In this document: positions 15,687-24,757 of the stretch, piece after piece
How the letters are laid out: the number at the start of each line of letters is the position of its first letter
Numbering within the stretch: position 1 is the stretch's first letter
Assembly (NCBI RefSeq): GCF_016765635.1
Contig: NZ_JAESVD010000012.1
Coordinates: forward strand, 62,001 to 126,000
Length of the DNA stretch: 64,000 nucleotides
DNA from: Shewanella schlegeliana
GTDB lineage: Bacteria > Pseudomonadota > Gammaproteobacteria > Enterobacterales > Shewanellaceae
Reading direction: 5' to 3'
The notes under the pieces: generated by a model
Told to the model about the DNA's origin: nothing
What the model saw: only the letters and a program-made list of their open reading frames with translations
The model's database searches: none
Position numbers and translations under genes: made by a program

Positions 15687-16591
15687 TGTACAAATGCCTT
15701 AATGGTTTGGCTGACGATCTCGGGATAATCGTTACTGATCCCGTGGGCCCCCTGTGGAATAACCACGATAGGAGCCGTCAGGTAATCGGCGAGCTGCACA
15801 CCCGATGCTAGCGGAAAGACCTTGTCATTCTCACCCCAGATCAACACGCTAGGAGGCAGGGAATCAACTGCGATATTGGCGGCGATTCGATCTCTGTCTG
15901 CGGGAAGCCCCTCAATAAGCTTGCGCTTTTCATCGAGATAACCCGCAAAGTACTTGTCATAGATGCTCGAGTCGATAAAACCTGGGTACCACGGAAAATC
16001 GACGAAGGTGGCATCGAGCAAGCGACGCATCTGCTTTGGTGTTTCGGGCACGAAGACAGCGCTTGGCTCATCGACCTCAAAACGTTGATTCATCTGCTGC
16101 AGATCACCGTCAGAAAACAGCACTCCAGGGCTTGCCAGCAATACCGCTTTCTCGACCTTAGGCTCATTAAGCATCAGATCAAAAGTAACGAAACCACCAT
16201 AGGAGATCCCAACCACATTGACCTTATCAAGCTGCAACGCTTGGATCAGTTGTCTCACCGCCTGCGACTGAGTCGCTAAACTTGGGGTAGCCTGACTCAC
16301 AGACTCTCCAAACCAAGCGAGATCGGGTGCTATGACTCGGTAGTCTTGACTGAGCTCCAGCATCACCTGCTGCCAACTGGTTACTGCAGTACCACCAAAG
16401 CCGTGGATAAGCAGCACAGCCTTACCTTGCCCTGCTTGCCAATAATTAAGCTCGCCGCCCTCTTGCAGAGCCAGCTTATGCTGCTCGAACCCTGCTGTTT
16501 GCAGCTGCTGTTTTTCTCGAGAATCGATAATATCGACGGCGGAGCAGCCGCTCAGAAATAACGTCAAAAGTAATAGGTAAATATGGCGCAT
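15683..16591 (-). CDS. Alpha/beta hydrolase lipoprotein
   Basis: 302-residue alpha/beta hydrolase. MRHIYLLLLTLFLSGCSAVD has a lipobox (LSGC), so the enzyme is membrane-anchored outside the cytoplasm. Canonical elements: oxyanion HGFGG after VLLI, nucleophile Ser in GISYGG, acid Asp in IWGENDKVFP, and His in PQGAHGIS. Probably an esterase or lipase of unknown substrate. Second gene of the operon 17536 to 13150 (minus), 33 bp after the first gene. Confidence 0.8.
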   Translation of the reverse strand: MRHIYLLLLTLFLSGCSAVDIIDSREKQQLQTAGFEQHKLALQEGGELNYWQAGQGKAVLLIHGFGGTAVTSWQQVMLELSQDYRVIAPDLAWFGESVSQATPSLATQSQAVRQLIQALQLDKVNVVGISYGGFVTFDLMLNEPKVEKAVLLASPGVLFSDGDLQQMNQRFEVDEPSAVFVPETPKQMRRLLDATFVDFPWYPGFIDSSIYDKYFAGYLDEKRKLIEGLPADRDRIAANIAVDSLPPSVLIWGENDKVFPLASGVQLADYLTAPIVVIPQGAHGISNDYPEIVSQTIKAFVQ

Positions 16592-16624
16592 ATTTCCCCC
16601 CTAAGATTCTGTATAAGTTGTCAG

Positions 16625-17536
16625 TTAAAATCGGTAACCTAGCCCCATCATGAAGCTGTTACGGGTACCGACACCAAACTCCATTAACAGATCAATATTC
16701 TTGGTGATCCCAACCTGACTACCAATTAGGCCGTTCCACTTATCTTCAAGGTGCTGATTGACCTCAAACTTGGCATTACCAATAGGAATACCGATATCCC
16801 GTAGATAGCCGCTGAAGGTCTGCTCCACGTTTTGGTACATGGCACCAACCCAGAGTTGCACGTCATGATTGTTGTACTTGGTGCGATAGCCCACACGCGG
16901 CGACACCACAATAGAGCTGATCTCACCATCGAGAATATTCAGACGCGTGTTGGTGTAGTTCACATCCAGTAAGGCAAACCAATTGTCGATACCACCAACT
17001 AAAGTGCCACCCACACCATAGGTGGTGCCCTTAAAGTCCAATGCAAAGTCGAATGCCGGACTGGTAGCGGTGCAAGGGTTGAACTTGCAATAAAGTGGCG
17101 GCAATACCTCGGTTAAGTCAGCCTCTAATTTTACGTTTGCAACGCTGCTGCCCTTGGTATGACCGATGACACCGTAGAGGTTTAAGAAGGGCAGCACCCA
17201 CATATCGCCTCTTAGGGTCAGGGTTTCAGAGGTCTGTTTAGCCTTGCTGCCTTTGATGCTTAAAATGTCATCTAAACCACCCAGCCCCGAGAAACCGACC
17301 GAGTCGACCACGAGAGGCTGATCCATACTCATGTAGTTCAACGTAAAGCCATATGGCTTTGGCAACTCATGACCTAAATCGATCGCTTCCTGTGCCCAAA
17401 TTGGGAAGGTTCTATCGTAACGTGCTTGTTGTGGCTCTCGCTCGATCGACTCAGATTCAAATTCCGATTCAGCCTGAACAGGAGACAAGAAAAACAGCAG
17501 CGAAAGTGCTGTCAAAATAGATGTAATTTTAAGCAT
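16625..17536 (-). CDS. Outer-membrane beta-barrel protein of unknown function
   Basis: 303-residue secreted protein with a signal peptide ending SPVQA, a charged linker (ESEFESESIEREPQ), repeated amphipathic beta-strands and a terminal GLGYRF, the outer-membrane insertion signature. Two cysteines (YCKFNPC) probably form an extracellular loop disulfide. It is the first gene of the operon with the lipase-like lipoprotein, the DUF4056-like lipoprotein and the short Omp85-like barrel, suggesting an outer-membrane lipid- or polymer-processing assembly (inference). Confidence 0.7.
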   Translation of the reverse strand: MLKITSILTALSLLFFLSPVQAESEFESESIEREPQQARYDRTFPIWAQEAIDLGHELPKPYGFTLNYMSMDQPLVVDSVGFSGLGGLDDILSIKGSKAKQTSETLTLRGDMWVLPFLNLYGVIGHTKGSSVANVKLEADLTEVLPPLYCKFNPCTATSPAFDFALDFKGTTYGVGGTLVGGIDNWFALLDVNYTNTRLNILDGEISSIVVSPRVGYRTKYNNHDVQLWVGAMYQNVEQTFSGYLRDIGIPIGNAKFEVNQHLEDKWNGLIGSQVGITKNIDLLMEFGVGTRNSFMMGLGYRF

Positions 17537-17796
17537 GTATAGATTGAACCTTAAAAATAAAAGATTTGATGTCGACTATCTAAAGAGAGTTTATCGCTGA
17601 ACACACTGGCAGGAGATAAATAACTTAGGTCAATTATTACCCACTAAGCTGAATTCAATCTGAAACAGACTCTGGCAACAGCACGAATTAGAGTAAATAC
17701 TCCAAACAAAAAAGATCATAACCTGTTCGCCAGCTAAAGACTAATCGAGAGGTTAACCTGAGAAAACTATTAGTAAAAACTGCGCGAAAGGGCCAG

Positions 17797-19143
17797 TTAA
17801 TCGTCGGCTAAATGGGAAAAATCCCCCCCATGTTCCGAATCGACTAAGGTAAATGTTTTCGGGCTGATCTGCCGCTGCAACACGATATCCACCATGGTGG
17901 TTTGGTCAGCTTGCAGTAACACTTGCACTTGTTCCCCGTCGGAATGAAACTCGCCACTGCGGTAATAACAGACGCCATTATTGGGCCTAGGATCGACACG
18001 AAGACCTATCTTGCCATCGCTAACTTTGGCTAACTTATTCGCATCGAAGTAGAAAGTAACCACGTGATTATTGCTATGGTTTCGCTGCTTATCCAGCATA
18101 AAACCTTTAGCAAACTGTCCGGGAACGAACTCGGCGCCCGAGAGCAGAATGATATCGAAATCCTCTACTGCCAGCCCAGTATCATCGATGACTCGCACCA
18201 CCAGCATACAGGTACGCTGCTTACGCTTAACTGAATGAGTCTCTGCCATCTGCTCGCACAGCCGTTGATATTGCTGTGGCTCAGAGACCTTTAAGCATTG
18301 AAGGATGCGCTGCACGACTGGTTTCTTCGCGGCGTTTTTGCTTGTCACCGAGCCCATAATGCCCTTCCTGCTTCCACTATGGCTGGCATTATTGATCACT
18401 TCAAAGGCGGTTTGCTGTCTAGGGGTGGAGTGGTTAGTTAACTGCAGTGTTGAGATCCTGCGGCCATCGAAGCTGGTAAGGGGGTGCGCCGTTTGCTCTA
18501 ACAGCAGATGGCTAAAGTTCAGGTTCGCCGAGGCTACCCTTACCACACCGTCAGAGCCAACTTCAGCCGTATAACTATTGAGATAATCGTAGAACTGACT
18601 GTCAATGGTCTCTCCTGTAAGGACAAACGGTAAGGGGCCTTCGAGGGTAAACTCTTTAAGCCAGTGCAGGTTCAGCTGATGCTGCCCATCGCTACCGAGC
18701 TCTAACCAATCCAAGATCCGCTGACCCGGCTCAACACCCGAGAAAAAGCTGTTAATGCGCCCCACTCTCGACTTACCTAGTTGAGCCAGCGCTGAGCCAT
18801 GGTTTGCCGGGGCAAGCATAATCAAGTGCGTTAGTGGACAGTCGCTAATCTTGTCTGCGCCGAAAAACATCTGCAGCCACTGACGCATCACAGGTGCGCC
18901 AGTGGAGTGGGTGATCACTGCAAATGGCTTATCCCCAAGCAGATCGACTCGCGCATCATTAAAGGCTTTGGCGATATCATTCAAGCGAACTTCATCATCG
19001 AAGCTAATATAGCGCCCTAGATGAATATGCCGAATAGAGAGGGCTATCTCGGGATCCATCAGCTTAACGATCGCTTGGGGCAGCTGAGCATAAGTGTCTG
19101 TATTGGTAACACTCCATCCATGAACAAAGACCAATTCCATCAT
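17797..19143 (-). CDS. Alpha/beta hydrolase, lipase-like, with C-terminal domain
   Basis: 448-residue cytoplasmic-looking hydrolase with no signal peptide. It opens directly with the oxyanion strand ELVFVHGWS; the nucleophile elbow is THSTG (variant of GHSxG) in FAVITHSTGAPVMRQWL, followed by LAPANHGS, a lipase-like motif. After about residue 260 a separate beta-rich domain follows (residues about 300-448: MLVVRVIDDTG, IGLRVDPRPNNG, TMVDIVLQRQ). ATG 19143 (or the next, 19140) has GAGG just upstream, whereas an earlier TTG at 19179 lacks one. Stands alone; substrate unknown. Confidence 0.75.
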   Translation of the reverse strand: MMELVFVHGWSVTNTDTYAQLPQAIVKLMDPEIALSIRHIHLGRYISFDDEVRLNDIAKAFNDARVDLLGDKPFAVITHSTGAPVMRQWLQMFFGADKISDCPLTHLIMLAPANHGSALAQLGKSRVGRINSFFSGVEPGQRILDWLELGSDGQHQLNLHWLKEFTLEGPLPFVLTGETIDSQFYDYLNSYTAEVGSDGVVRVASANLNFSHLLLEQTAHPLTSFDGRRISTLQLTNHSTPRQQTAFEVINNASHSGSRKGIMGSVTSKNAAKKPVVQRILQCLKVSEPQQYQRLCEQMAETHSVKRKQRTCMLVVRVIDDTGLAVEDFDIILLSGAEFVPGQFAKGFMLDKQRNHSNNHVVTFYFDANKLAKVSDGKIGLRVDPRPNNGVCYYRSGEFHSDGEQVQVLLQADQTTMVDIVLQRQISPKTFTLVDSEHGGDFSHLADD

Positions 19144-19381
19144 CACCTCAACAGCGAGCAACTTACCATTTGATGACAAATCGCTTCGACTTATTTATAT
19201 AGTACAAATCACCTAATCAATAACTTTCAACAGCTTAGCAAATAGTGCTTAGTATCTATATAGCAAAATACTCAACATCAGCGATCGTTAATATCATTCA
19301 GTTATTATTCAGCTAGTTCCCCCTATGATGTCTCCAACGAAACGCAAGACCTAAATAATTTTACTAGTGTGGGAGCACAGC

Positions 19382-20002
19382 ATGAAAACTAAATCACTTA
19401 TCTTAGCATCTGTAATGGCAACGGCAATCTCGGCACCAACTATGGCTGCAGACTGGTTCATTGGTGGCGGTGTTGGCGCACAGCAAAACACTTATAAAGG
19501 TTCTTACGAGCCTGAACTACAAAACCCAATTGAGGGCGGCTCTCAGACTCAGCATCTAAAAGAGACCGAAAATAACGTTATCTATGAAGTGAGAGCCGGT
19601 GTTTATCTAAATGATGCTAACCGTGTTTACGGTACGTACTCTTACAACTCAGATGACTTTAGCCGTCAGCAAAGCTTCTTAATGTCTTATGACTACCTAG
19701 TGGGTCTAGGCGACAGCAACAAACTTAACTGGTTTATTGGTGCAACTGCGGGTATGAACCACATCAGCCCAGAAGCCAGTACACTAGACTCAAAAAATCG
19801 CTTCGTCTGGGGTGGTCAAACGGGTCTAATGTATAAGATTAACGACAAGGTGAGCACCGAAATTGGCTACCGCTACCTTAAGCAAGATTATGATGTAAGT
19901 GCACCAGGCCCAACACCATACAGCGGCGCTGTTGTTGGCTCAGAAAGCGCATCACTAAACGATAGCCAGCAGCTTTACCTATCTGTTGACTACCGCTTCT
20001 AA
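19382..20002 (+). CDS. Small outer-membrane beta-barrel protein
   Basis: 206-residue secreted protein: signal peptide to TMAAD, then an eight-strand-type barrel (IGGGVGAQQNTY, EVRAGVYLN, VSTEIGYRYLKQ) ending LYLSVDYRF with terminal Phe, like OmpA/OmpX-type barrels (OMP_b-brl family). GGGAG lies 7 bases before ATG 19382. Single gene between its own promoter region and a strong bidirectional terminator. Confidence 0.78.
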   Translation: MKTKSLILASVMATAISAPTMAADWFIGGGVGAQQNTYKGSYEPELQNPIEGGSQTQHLKETENNVIYEVRAGVYLNDANRVYGTYSYNSDDFSRQQSFLMSYDYLVGLGDSNKLNWFIGATAGMNHISPEASTLDSKNRFVWGGQTGLMYKINDKVSTEIGYRYLKQDYDVSAPGPTPYSGAVVGSESASLNDSQQLYLSVDYRF

Positions 20003-20033
20003 GCGAATCGCTTTTAAGAGAAACGGTTAAAAC

Positions 20034-20070
20034 AATAAAGCCGCCAACTCATTGAGTTGGCGGCTTTATT
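20034..20070. terminator. Strong bidirectional terminator
   Basis: AATAAAGCCGCCAACTCA / TGAGTTGGCGGCTTTATT: 18-bp arms with one base between, separating the convergent barrel gene (+) and antiporter gene (-). Confidence 0.9.
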
Positions 20071-20097
20071 GTATCTGTCTCTGCAGCAATTGCTCGG

Positions 20098-21573
20098 CTA
20101 ACCGTGTGTGCGAGTATAATGCTTATGGTAAACAGCCAACATGGTGACTGCTGCAGCAATAACCACTAACCATGCCAAGAGTGGAGCGACACCTAAGTTA
20201 ATCAGCTGGAAACCGATGAGTGAACTCAAGGCGGCAATAATAGCAAAGGGCAACTGCGTAATCACGTGATCATGGGGCGCACAACCAGAGCTTGTAGCAC
20301 TGATCACGCTGGTATCGGATATGGGTGAGCAATGATCGCCAAAGACAGAGCCCGCCATTACCGCGCTTAACGCAGGCAGTAACAGTTGCGGCTCAACCGT
20401 TAATGCGACTTCAGCACCAATCGGGATCATAATGGCAAACGTTCCCCAACTCGACCCCGTAGTGAATGCCATAATGGCACAGAGTAAAAATGTGCCAGAG
20501 ACCAGCATATCTTTTGATAAAAACTGCTCCGCCCACCCCGCCAGTAGCTTAGCGATCCCGAGATCGACTATCACCGCGCCTATCATCCAAGTAAATAGCA
20601 AAATAGCGATGGCAAAACCGATACTGCGTACCCCAGAAGCGAGATCACCCAACAGCAAGTTCAAACTACGTCCACCTAACTTGAGCATAAAAATGGCCAA
20701 CACAGTTGCCAGCAAGCAGGCATTACGCATAGCTGTACCGATATCTGCCGCGGCAATCCAATCACCCAAGCTATCACTTCGTGCATTACTGGCTCCAGAA
20801 TACAAGGTTAAACCGATAGAGGCTAAAAGTAGTGTTGCCATAGGTAAGCCTAATAGCCACGGATTGCCTGCATCGACATCCTCACTATTTTGCTCGATAG
20901 CGAAATCAGAATGAAAGCCAATACCAAACCAAGCGATTAACAAAGAAAGCAGCACCACAGTTACCGCATAAAAGTTCATCTTGGCCATTTCAACAAACGA
21001 CTCTAGCGGTGTAAGCGGTAATAAGCTTATCCCCGCCAAAATTGCCATCACATAAGGTCCCCAGCTAGAAAATGGCAACAAAGCACAGAGTGGAGAAGCA
21101 TTTGAATCGACTAGGTAGGCAATCTGTTCTCGCGACACCTTATATCTTTGGCTAAGAGGCTGACAGACATGCCCTACGGCTAAACAGCTAAAGATGCCAT
21201 CGATAAATACCACCCAACCCAGTAGCACAATACCGATCCGTGCCTGACGACCACTTTTTATTCTGTGATATAACCAATCGGCAAACTGTTTTACCGCTCC
21301 TCCCCGCGCTAATAACTGAGTCATCATCCCAAGTAGCACCATCGCGGCAAGTACATTTAAGTGCCAAGCTTGCCAATGACCATCACGATAAAATTGCAGC
21401 CAGGTTCGATCGGTTATATAAGTGACAGATTGAGTCAAACTAAAGTCAGATAAGATCAGTGCCCCAGAAGCGATACCAACGCCTAAGGCGACCAAAGTTC
21501 TACGCAGTACAAGGGCCAAAGTCAATGTCAGCAGCAGCGGAACAAGTAGGAGTAAATTGCTGGTCATAGCCAC
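20098..21573 (-). CDS. Na+/H+ antiporter, NhaC family
   Basis: 491-residue integral membrane protein with about 11-12 hydrophobic segments. FIDGIFSCLAVGHVCQPLSQR, DSNASPLCALLPFSSWGPYVM and SVFGDHCSPISDTSVISAT are characteristic of the NhaC-type antiporter family: the two half-repeats each carry conserved Asp/Ser/Pro, and GDHCSPISDT is the signature. It would exchange Na+ for protons at the inner membrane, but some relatives transport organic acids or amino acids. Monocistronic. Confidence 0.85.
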   Translation of the reverse strand: MAMTSNLLLLVPLLLTLTLALVLRRTLVALGVGIASGALILSDFSLTQSVTYITDRTWLQFYRDGHWQAWHLNVLAAMVLLGMMTQLLARGGAVKQFADWLYHRIKSGRQARIGIVLLGWVVFIDGIFSCLAVGHVCQPLSQRYKVSREQIAYLVDSNASPLCALLPFSSWGPYVMAILAGISLLPLTPLESFVEMAKMNFYAVTVVLLSLLIAWFGIGFHSDFAIEQNSEDVDAGNPWLLGLPMATLLLASIGLTLYSGASNARSDSLGDWIAAADIGTAMRNACLLATVLAIFMLKLGGRSLNLLLGDLASGVRSIGFAIAILLFTWMIGAVIVDLGIAKLLAGWAEQFLSKDMLVSGTFLLCAIMAFTTGSSWGTFAIMIPIGAEVALTVEPQLLLPALSAVMAGSVFGDHCSPISDTSVISATSSGCAPHDHVITQLPFAIIAALSSLIGFQLINLGVAPLLAWLVVIAAAVTMLAVYHKHYTRTHG

Positions 21574-21747
21574 GATTCAATAGGAAATAATTAGAAGAAT
21601 ACTAACGACTTAGCAACAAGTACAAAAAAAAACCAATATTAACTATTTTATCGACCATTTTTTCTTCATTTAGCATAATTAACTATTCACGAATGCCACG
21701 TCGCTGCTAGAATCGGAGCTATCATCTCGCTATCAAAGGGACTCGCC

Positions 21748-21951
21748 ATGAGCCTAGAACTATTATCGAAATTGGAAACAAAAATCCAAGCCGCGCTGGA
21801 AACTATCGAGCTACTAAAAATGGAGCTTGAGGAAGAGAAACAGACTAGCAGCAGTCTGTCAGAGCAGAACCAACAGCTACAGCAGGAACTTAACTCTTGG
21901 AACGAGAAAGTAACTGGTTTAGTTGGTCTACTCAACGAAGAAGTAAACTAA
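21748..21951 (+). CDS. zapB: Cell division protein ZapB
   Basis: 67-residue protein predicted to be almost entirely coiled coil (MSLELLSKLETKIQAALETI, then leucine/glutamate heptads to the end). Length and the SLELLxKLExKIQxAVETI-type N-terminus match ZapB, the cytoplasmic factor that stabilises the FtsZ ring through ZapA. Located upstream of a MITE-like repeat, with no co-transcribed gene. Confidence 0.9.
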   Translation: MSLELLSKLETKIQAALETIELLKMELEEEKQTSSSLSEQNQQLQQELNSWNEKVTGLVGLLNEEVN

Positions 21952-21954
21952 TAA

Positions 21955-22233
21955 ATACCAATCAGTATAAGTAGTTGCTCTACTCAGAGCGCTTTTGGCA
22001 AACTAATTCAAGGCGAATAACTAAAATAATGGTTGTTCCCTTGTGAAGTTGTTCAACGCAGAAGTAGGCAGCCAAAAACGCTCCAGAATGGCGAGTTTTA
22101 GCACTCCTGATGCTGTGACTCTTAAGGAACAAGAGGGAGCTTAACCGTAGAATAGCTATGCTCTTCACTCATTGCCTTGCCTCAGAATCGCTAAATTCTC
22201 TCTGAGCGGGCAAATCTTTATAGCGATTGGTAT
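21955..22233 (+). repeat. MITE-like interspersed repeat, copy 1
   Basis: About 279 bp bounded by inverted ends ATACCAATCAGTATAA and (reading back) ATACCAATCGCTATAA. An inverted, highly similar copy lies at 55146-55411. Both contain the shared cores CGCCATTCTGGAGCG and TTAGTTTGCCAAAA (in one or other orientation). No coding capacity; the terminal inverted repeats suggest a non-autonomous mobile element. Confidence 0.75.
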
Positions 22234-22239
22234 CAAACG

Positions 22240-22452
22240 CTATGCTGTTTGCATCTCGTTACTCTGAGACTCAATTAACTCATTGAGCTCTAAAATGGCC
22301 TGCTTAACTTTAGGCAGGCTTTTTCTTGGCAGTAAAAACCTCCCCTTATCAAACTCTAGTCGACCTAGATCTTTAACCCAGATCACCCCAGACAAAAAAA
22401 TTCGCGCGTGCTTAACAATCAGTTTGGGTGCATAGACAGGAAAAACTCTCAT
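22240..22452 (-). CDS. ytfK: YtfK-like protein (DUF1107)
   Basis: 70-residue small protein. MRVFPVYAPKLIVKHARIF and VKDLGRLEFDKGRFLLP align well with E. coli YtfK (same length, same VKD-G-xFEFDKGxxLxP core). YtfK is reported to promote SpoT-dependent (p)ppGpp accumulation under stress in E. coli. The stop codon is only 7 bp from the MITE-like repeat, which thus sits between convergent zapB and ytfK. Confidence 0.8.
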   Translation of the reverse strand: MRVFPVYAPKLIVKHARIFLSGVIWVKDLGRLEFDKGRFLLPRKSLPKVKQAILELNELIESQSNEMQTA

Positions 22453-22862
22453 AAGACCTCCCGATAGCGTCTTCGCTTGTTGTTATTTATTTTTGTTGGA
22501 CATGATTTGTACCACGAGAGTTGCATTTTTTTTAGCAAATAAATGTAAAAGTTTTAATCAAATTGCACAAAAAAGAAGAATCCCTATGACAATCAGATGC
22601 ATAACTAAAATGGATAATTCCTATTTATTTCCAAGCCTGAACTTTCAAGAAAATAGCGCGTAACTTTCTATTACAAGATGCCAGACACAAACCAGATTTA
22701 TTACCATCCATGCTGCTCTTCAATAAAGAGCGCATAACTCTCTATGACAAGATGCCCGACACAACGTAGATTTATTACCATCCATGGCAATCTGCATAAG
22801 TGTTCCAGACACAACTCCCTTCCTGCGCAGTCCATGTGCTCAGGGATAAGTACATCCATATA
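22453..22862. repeat. Intergenic stretch with degenerate ~74-bp direct repeats
   Basis: No gene is visible in this 410-bp AT-rich stretch. Two clear direct repeats, 22656-22712 and 22730-22786, have a period of 74 bp and share ACAAGATGCC-GACACAA and GATTTATTACCATCCATG. A third, weaker copy runs about 22798-22838 (CCAGACACAACTC ... AGTCCATG). A strong terminator follows, so a small RNA made from the plus strand is possible but unproven. Confidence 0.55.
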
Positions 22863-22893
22863 CAAAAAAAGGAGCCTATTGGCTCCTTTTTTT
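22863..22893. terminator. Bidirectional terminator after dsbA
   Basis: AAAAAAAGGAGCC-tatt-GGCTCCTTTTTTT: strong stem with A and T runs, 16 bp beyond the dsbA stop codon and usable in both directions. Confidence 0.9.
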
Positions 22894-22908
22894 AGTTATC
22901 GCTGCAAA

Positions 22909-23520
22909 TTACTTTTGCGTTGCTAGGTAATAAGCAATATCGAGTAGTTCTTGATAAGACTTGATAGCACCAGTCTCAACACGGTATTTACCGTTAACCA
23001 CTAATGCAGGTACACCTGCAATCTTGGCATTTTCAGTATCACGCTTCATCTTAGACATCTGCGCATTAACCATAAATGACTTAGCTGCCGCGTCGAATGC
23101 TTTAGGGTCAACACCGTTAACCACGAAAAGCGCCTTGATATCGTCTAGATTAGTGAAGTGCTGCTTCTTATCTTGAATTGCAGAAAACAGAGCGTGCTCC
23201 ATCTTCTCTTCAATCTTTAGCTGATGTGCGATAGCGAAAGCACGAGACATCTCTACGCCCATTTCACGACCGATAAAGTCAACGTGGTTTTGCTTGAATG
23301 TCACCCCATCAGGAAGAGTTGCCTTGATCTTAGGCACCTGCTCTTTAGCAAAGGTATAGCAGTGTGGGCAGTAGAAAGAGAAGAACTCTGCAATCTCAGG
23401 TTTAGCCGTACCCGGGCCTTCGTTAATAACCGTGTAATGTACGCCTTCTTCATATTGTGCCGCCATCGCAGCCATAGGCGCCATCAATAGTGCAAATGCA
23501 ACTAATAAAGCTTTTTTCAT
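22909..23520 (-). CDS. dsbA: Thiol:disulfide interchange protein DsbA
   Basis: 203-residue periplasmic thioredoxin-fold oxidase that introduces disulfides into exported proteins and is re-oxidised by DsbB. Signal peptide to about residue 20; active site C51-P-H-C54 in FFSFYCPHCYTF; cis-proline in GVPALVVNG. Directly downstream of srkA as in E. coli (srkA-dsbA), here with a 125-bp gap. The module's and porins' cysteine pairs are likely clients. Confidence 0.96.
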   Translation of the reverse strand: MKKALLVAFALLMAPMAAMAAQYEEGVHYTVINEGPGTAKPEIAEFFSFYCPHCYTFAKEQVPKIKATLPDGVTFKQNHVDFIGREMGVEMSRAFAIAHQLKIEEKMEHALFSAIQDKKQHFTNLDDIKALFVVNGVDPKAFDAAAKSFMVNAQMSKMKRDTENAKIAGVPALVVNGKYRVETGAIKSYQELLDIAYYLATQK

Positions 23521-23645
23521 CTAACTTCCCCTCGATGCAAATCGTGCATCACGCTAATAATTTGGATATAACATAATGTGCTTTGGAGTTGACCTCAAGC
23601 GCAAAAGTTCATTTTTCTGTTACAAAATAAGTGCCTTCAGCTGTT

Positions 23646-24674
23646 TTAATACTGAGGAATTAAGCTTAATGGCGGCTCATCCAATGCTGCTAATTGCTCC
23701 TTAAATGCTAAAATCTGCTGTTCCCAATACTTGTCCTCAGCAAACCAAGGGAAGTTCATCGGAAACGCGGGATCGCCCCAGCGGCGACTGAGCCAAGCGT
23801 TGTAGTGCAGCATGCGCATCGCCCTCAGTGGTTCTATCAGCTTAAGCTCACGACTATCGAATTCGCAGAACTCTTCATATCCTTCAAGGATAACTTCAAG
23901 CTGCAACAACTGCTGCGGCCTGTCTCCTGCCAGCATCATCCAGATATCTTGCACCGCCGGTCCCATCTTGGCATCATCGAGATCGACAAAGCCTGGGCCA
24001 TCTGGCGTCCACAAGATATTGCTTGGGTGCAGATCACCATGAAGCCTGATTGAGCGGTAACTCTCGGGTAACCATAGCGCCGATGCTTTTTCTAAGATCT
24101 GCTCCACCACAGTAAAGTAAGGTAGCTCAAGACTCGCGGGAATATGTCCCGATGATTTAAGCCAGCTTAATGACTCCTCACCCAGTAATTTAGGTGACAT
24201 CACATCGCGGTATTTAAAATCGGCCTGCTGAGAGTACTGATGGATACGACCGATAAAGCGCCCGACCTGCTCTAGCTGATCGAGGTTATCAACTTCAAAG
24301 GCACGGCCACCTATGGAGTGAAACAGTGCAAACCTAAAGCCTTGATATTCATGGAGCGACTTACCATCGATAATTACTGGCGTAGCGATAGGCACCTCTT
24401 GCTCTGCCAGTGCAGCGGCAAAGTCATGCTCCTCTTGAATTTGTGCATCCGTCCAGCGCTCAGGGCGATAGAACTTCACCACATAACGTTGCCCCCTATC
24501 GCAGCGGAACTGATAAACACGGTTCTCGTAGCTATTGAGTGCTAACAGGCCAGTTTCAGGATAGACCCCTAGTGTTTCGATGGCAGTTAAAATCAGATCG
24601 GGCGTTAGGGCTTGATAGTGAAAAGCCGAGCCAGAGTCCTGCTCCATTGCCGCTTTAGGTGGATCGATATTCAT
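23646..24674 (-). CDS. srkA: Stress response kinase A (SrkA/YihE)
   Basis: 342-residue aminoglycoside-phosphotransferase-fold Ser/Thr kinase. LNSYENRVYQFRCD, VVKFYRPERWTDAQIQEEHDF, LHGDLHPSNILW (catalytic loop) and FVDLDDAKMGPAVQDIWMML (metal-binding Asp) match E. coli SrkA closely through to the end PPLSLIPQY. It protects against stress-induced death via the Cpx/MazEF context in E. coli. An upstream ATG at 24719 exists, but ATG 24674 fits the family N-terminus better. The srkA-dsbA order is conserved. Confidence 0.92.
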   Translation of the reverse strand: MNIDPPKAAMEQDSGSAFHYQALTPDLILTAIETLGVYPETGLLALNSYENRVYQFRCDRGQRYVVKFYRPERWTDAQIQEEHDFAAALAEQEVPIATPVIIDGKSLHEYQGFRFALFHSIGGRAFEVDNLDQLEQVGRFIGRIHQYSQQADFKYRDVMSPKLLGEESLSWLKSSGHIPASLELPYFTVVEQILEKASALWLPESYRSIRLHGDLHPSNILWTPDGPGFVDLDDAKMGPAVQDIWMMLAGDRPQQLLQLEVILEGYEEFCEFDSRELKLIEPLRAMRMLHYNAWLSRRWGDPAFPMNFPWFAEDKYWEQQILAFKEQLAALDEPPLSLIPQY

Positions 24675-24757
24675 TTGATTATGCTCAATTGTGAAGGCCA
24701 CTGACGAAAGGGCCAACATTCAAACTCTAGAATTTAATTATGCTTATCCCGCGCAGT

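Noticed and set aside
20432..20914. 160-codon plus-strand open frame
   Set aside because: Antisense to the NhaC-like antiporter; its composition is a mirror of membrane-helix codons.
21980..22168. 62-codon minus-strand open frame
   Set aside because: Falls inside the MITE-like repeat; the second copy of the repeat does not preserve a protein frame.
22656..22840. CRISPR-like array
   Set aside because: Only two to three long, degenerate repeats with 17-bp gaps; no regular short repeats, spacers or cas genes.
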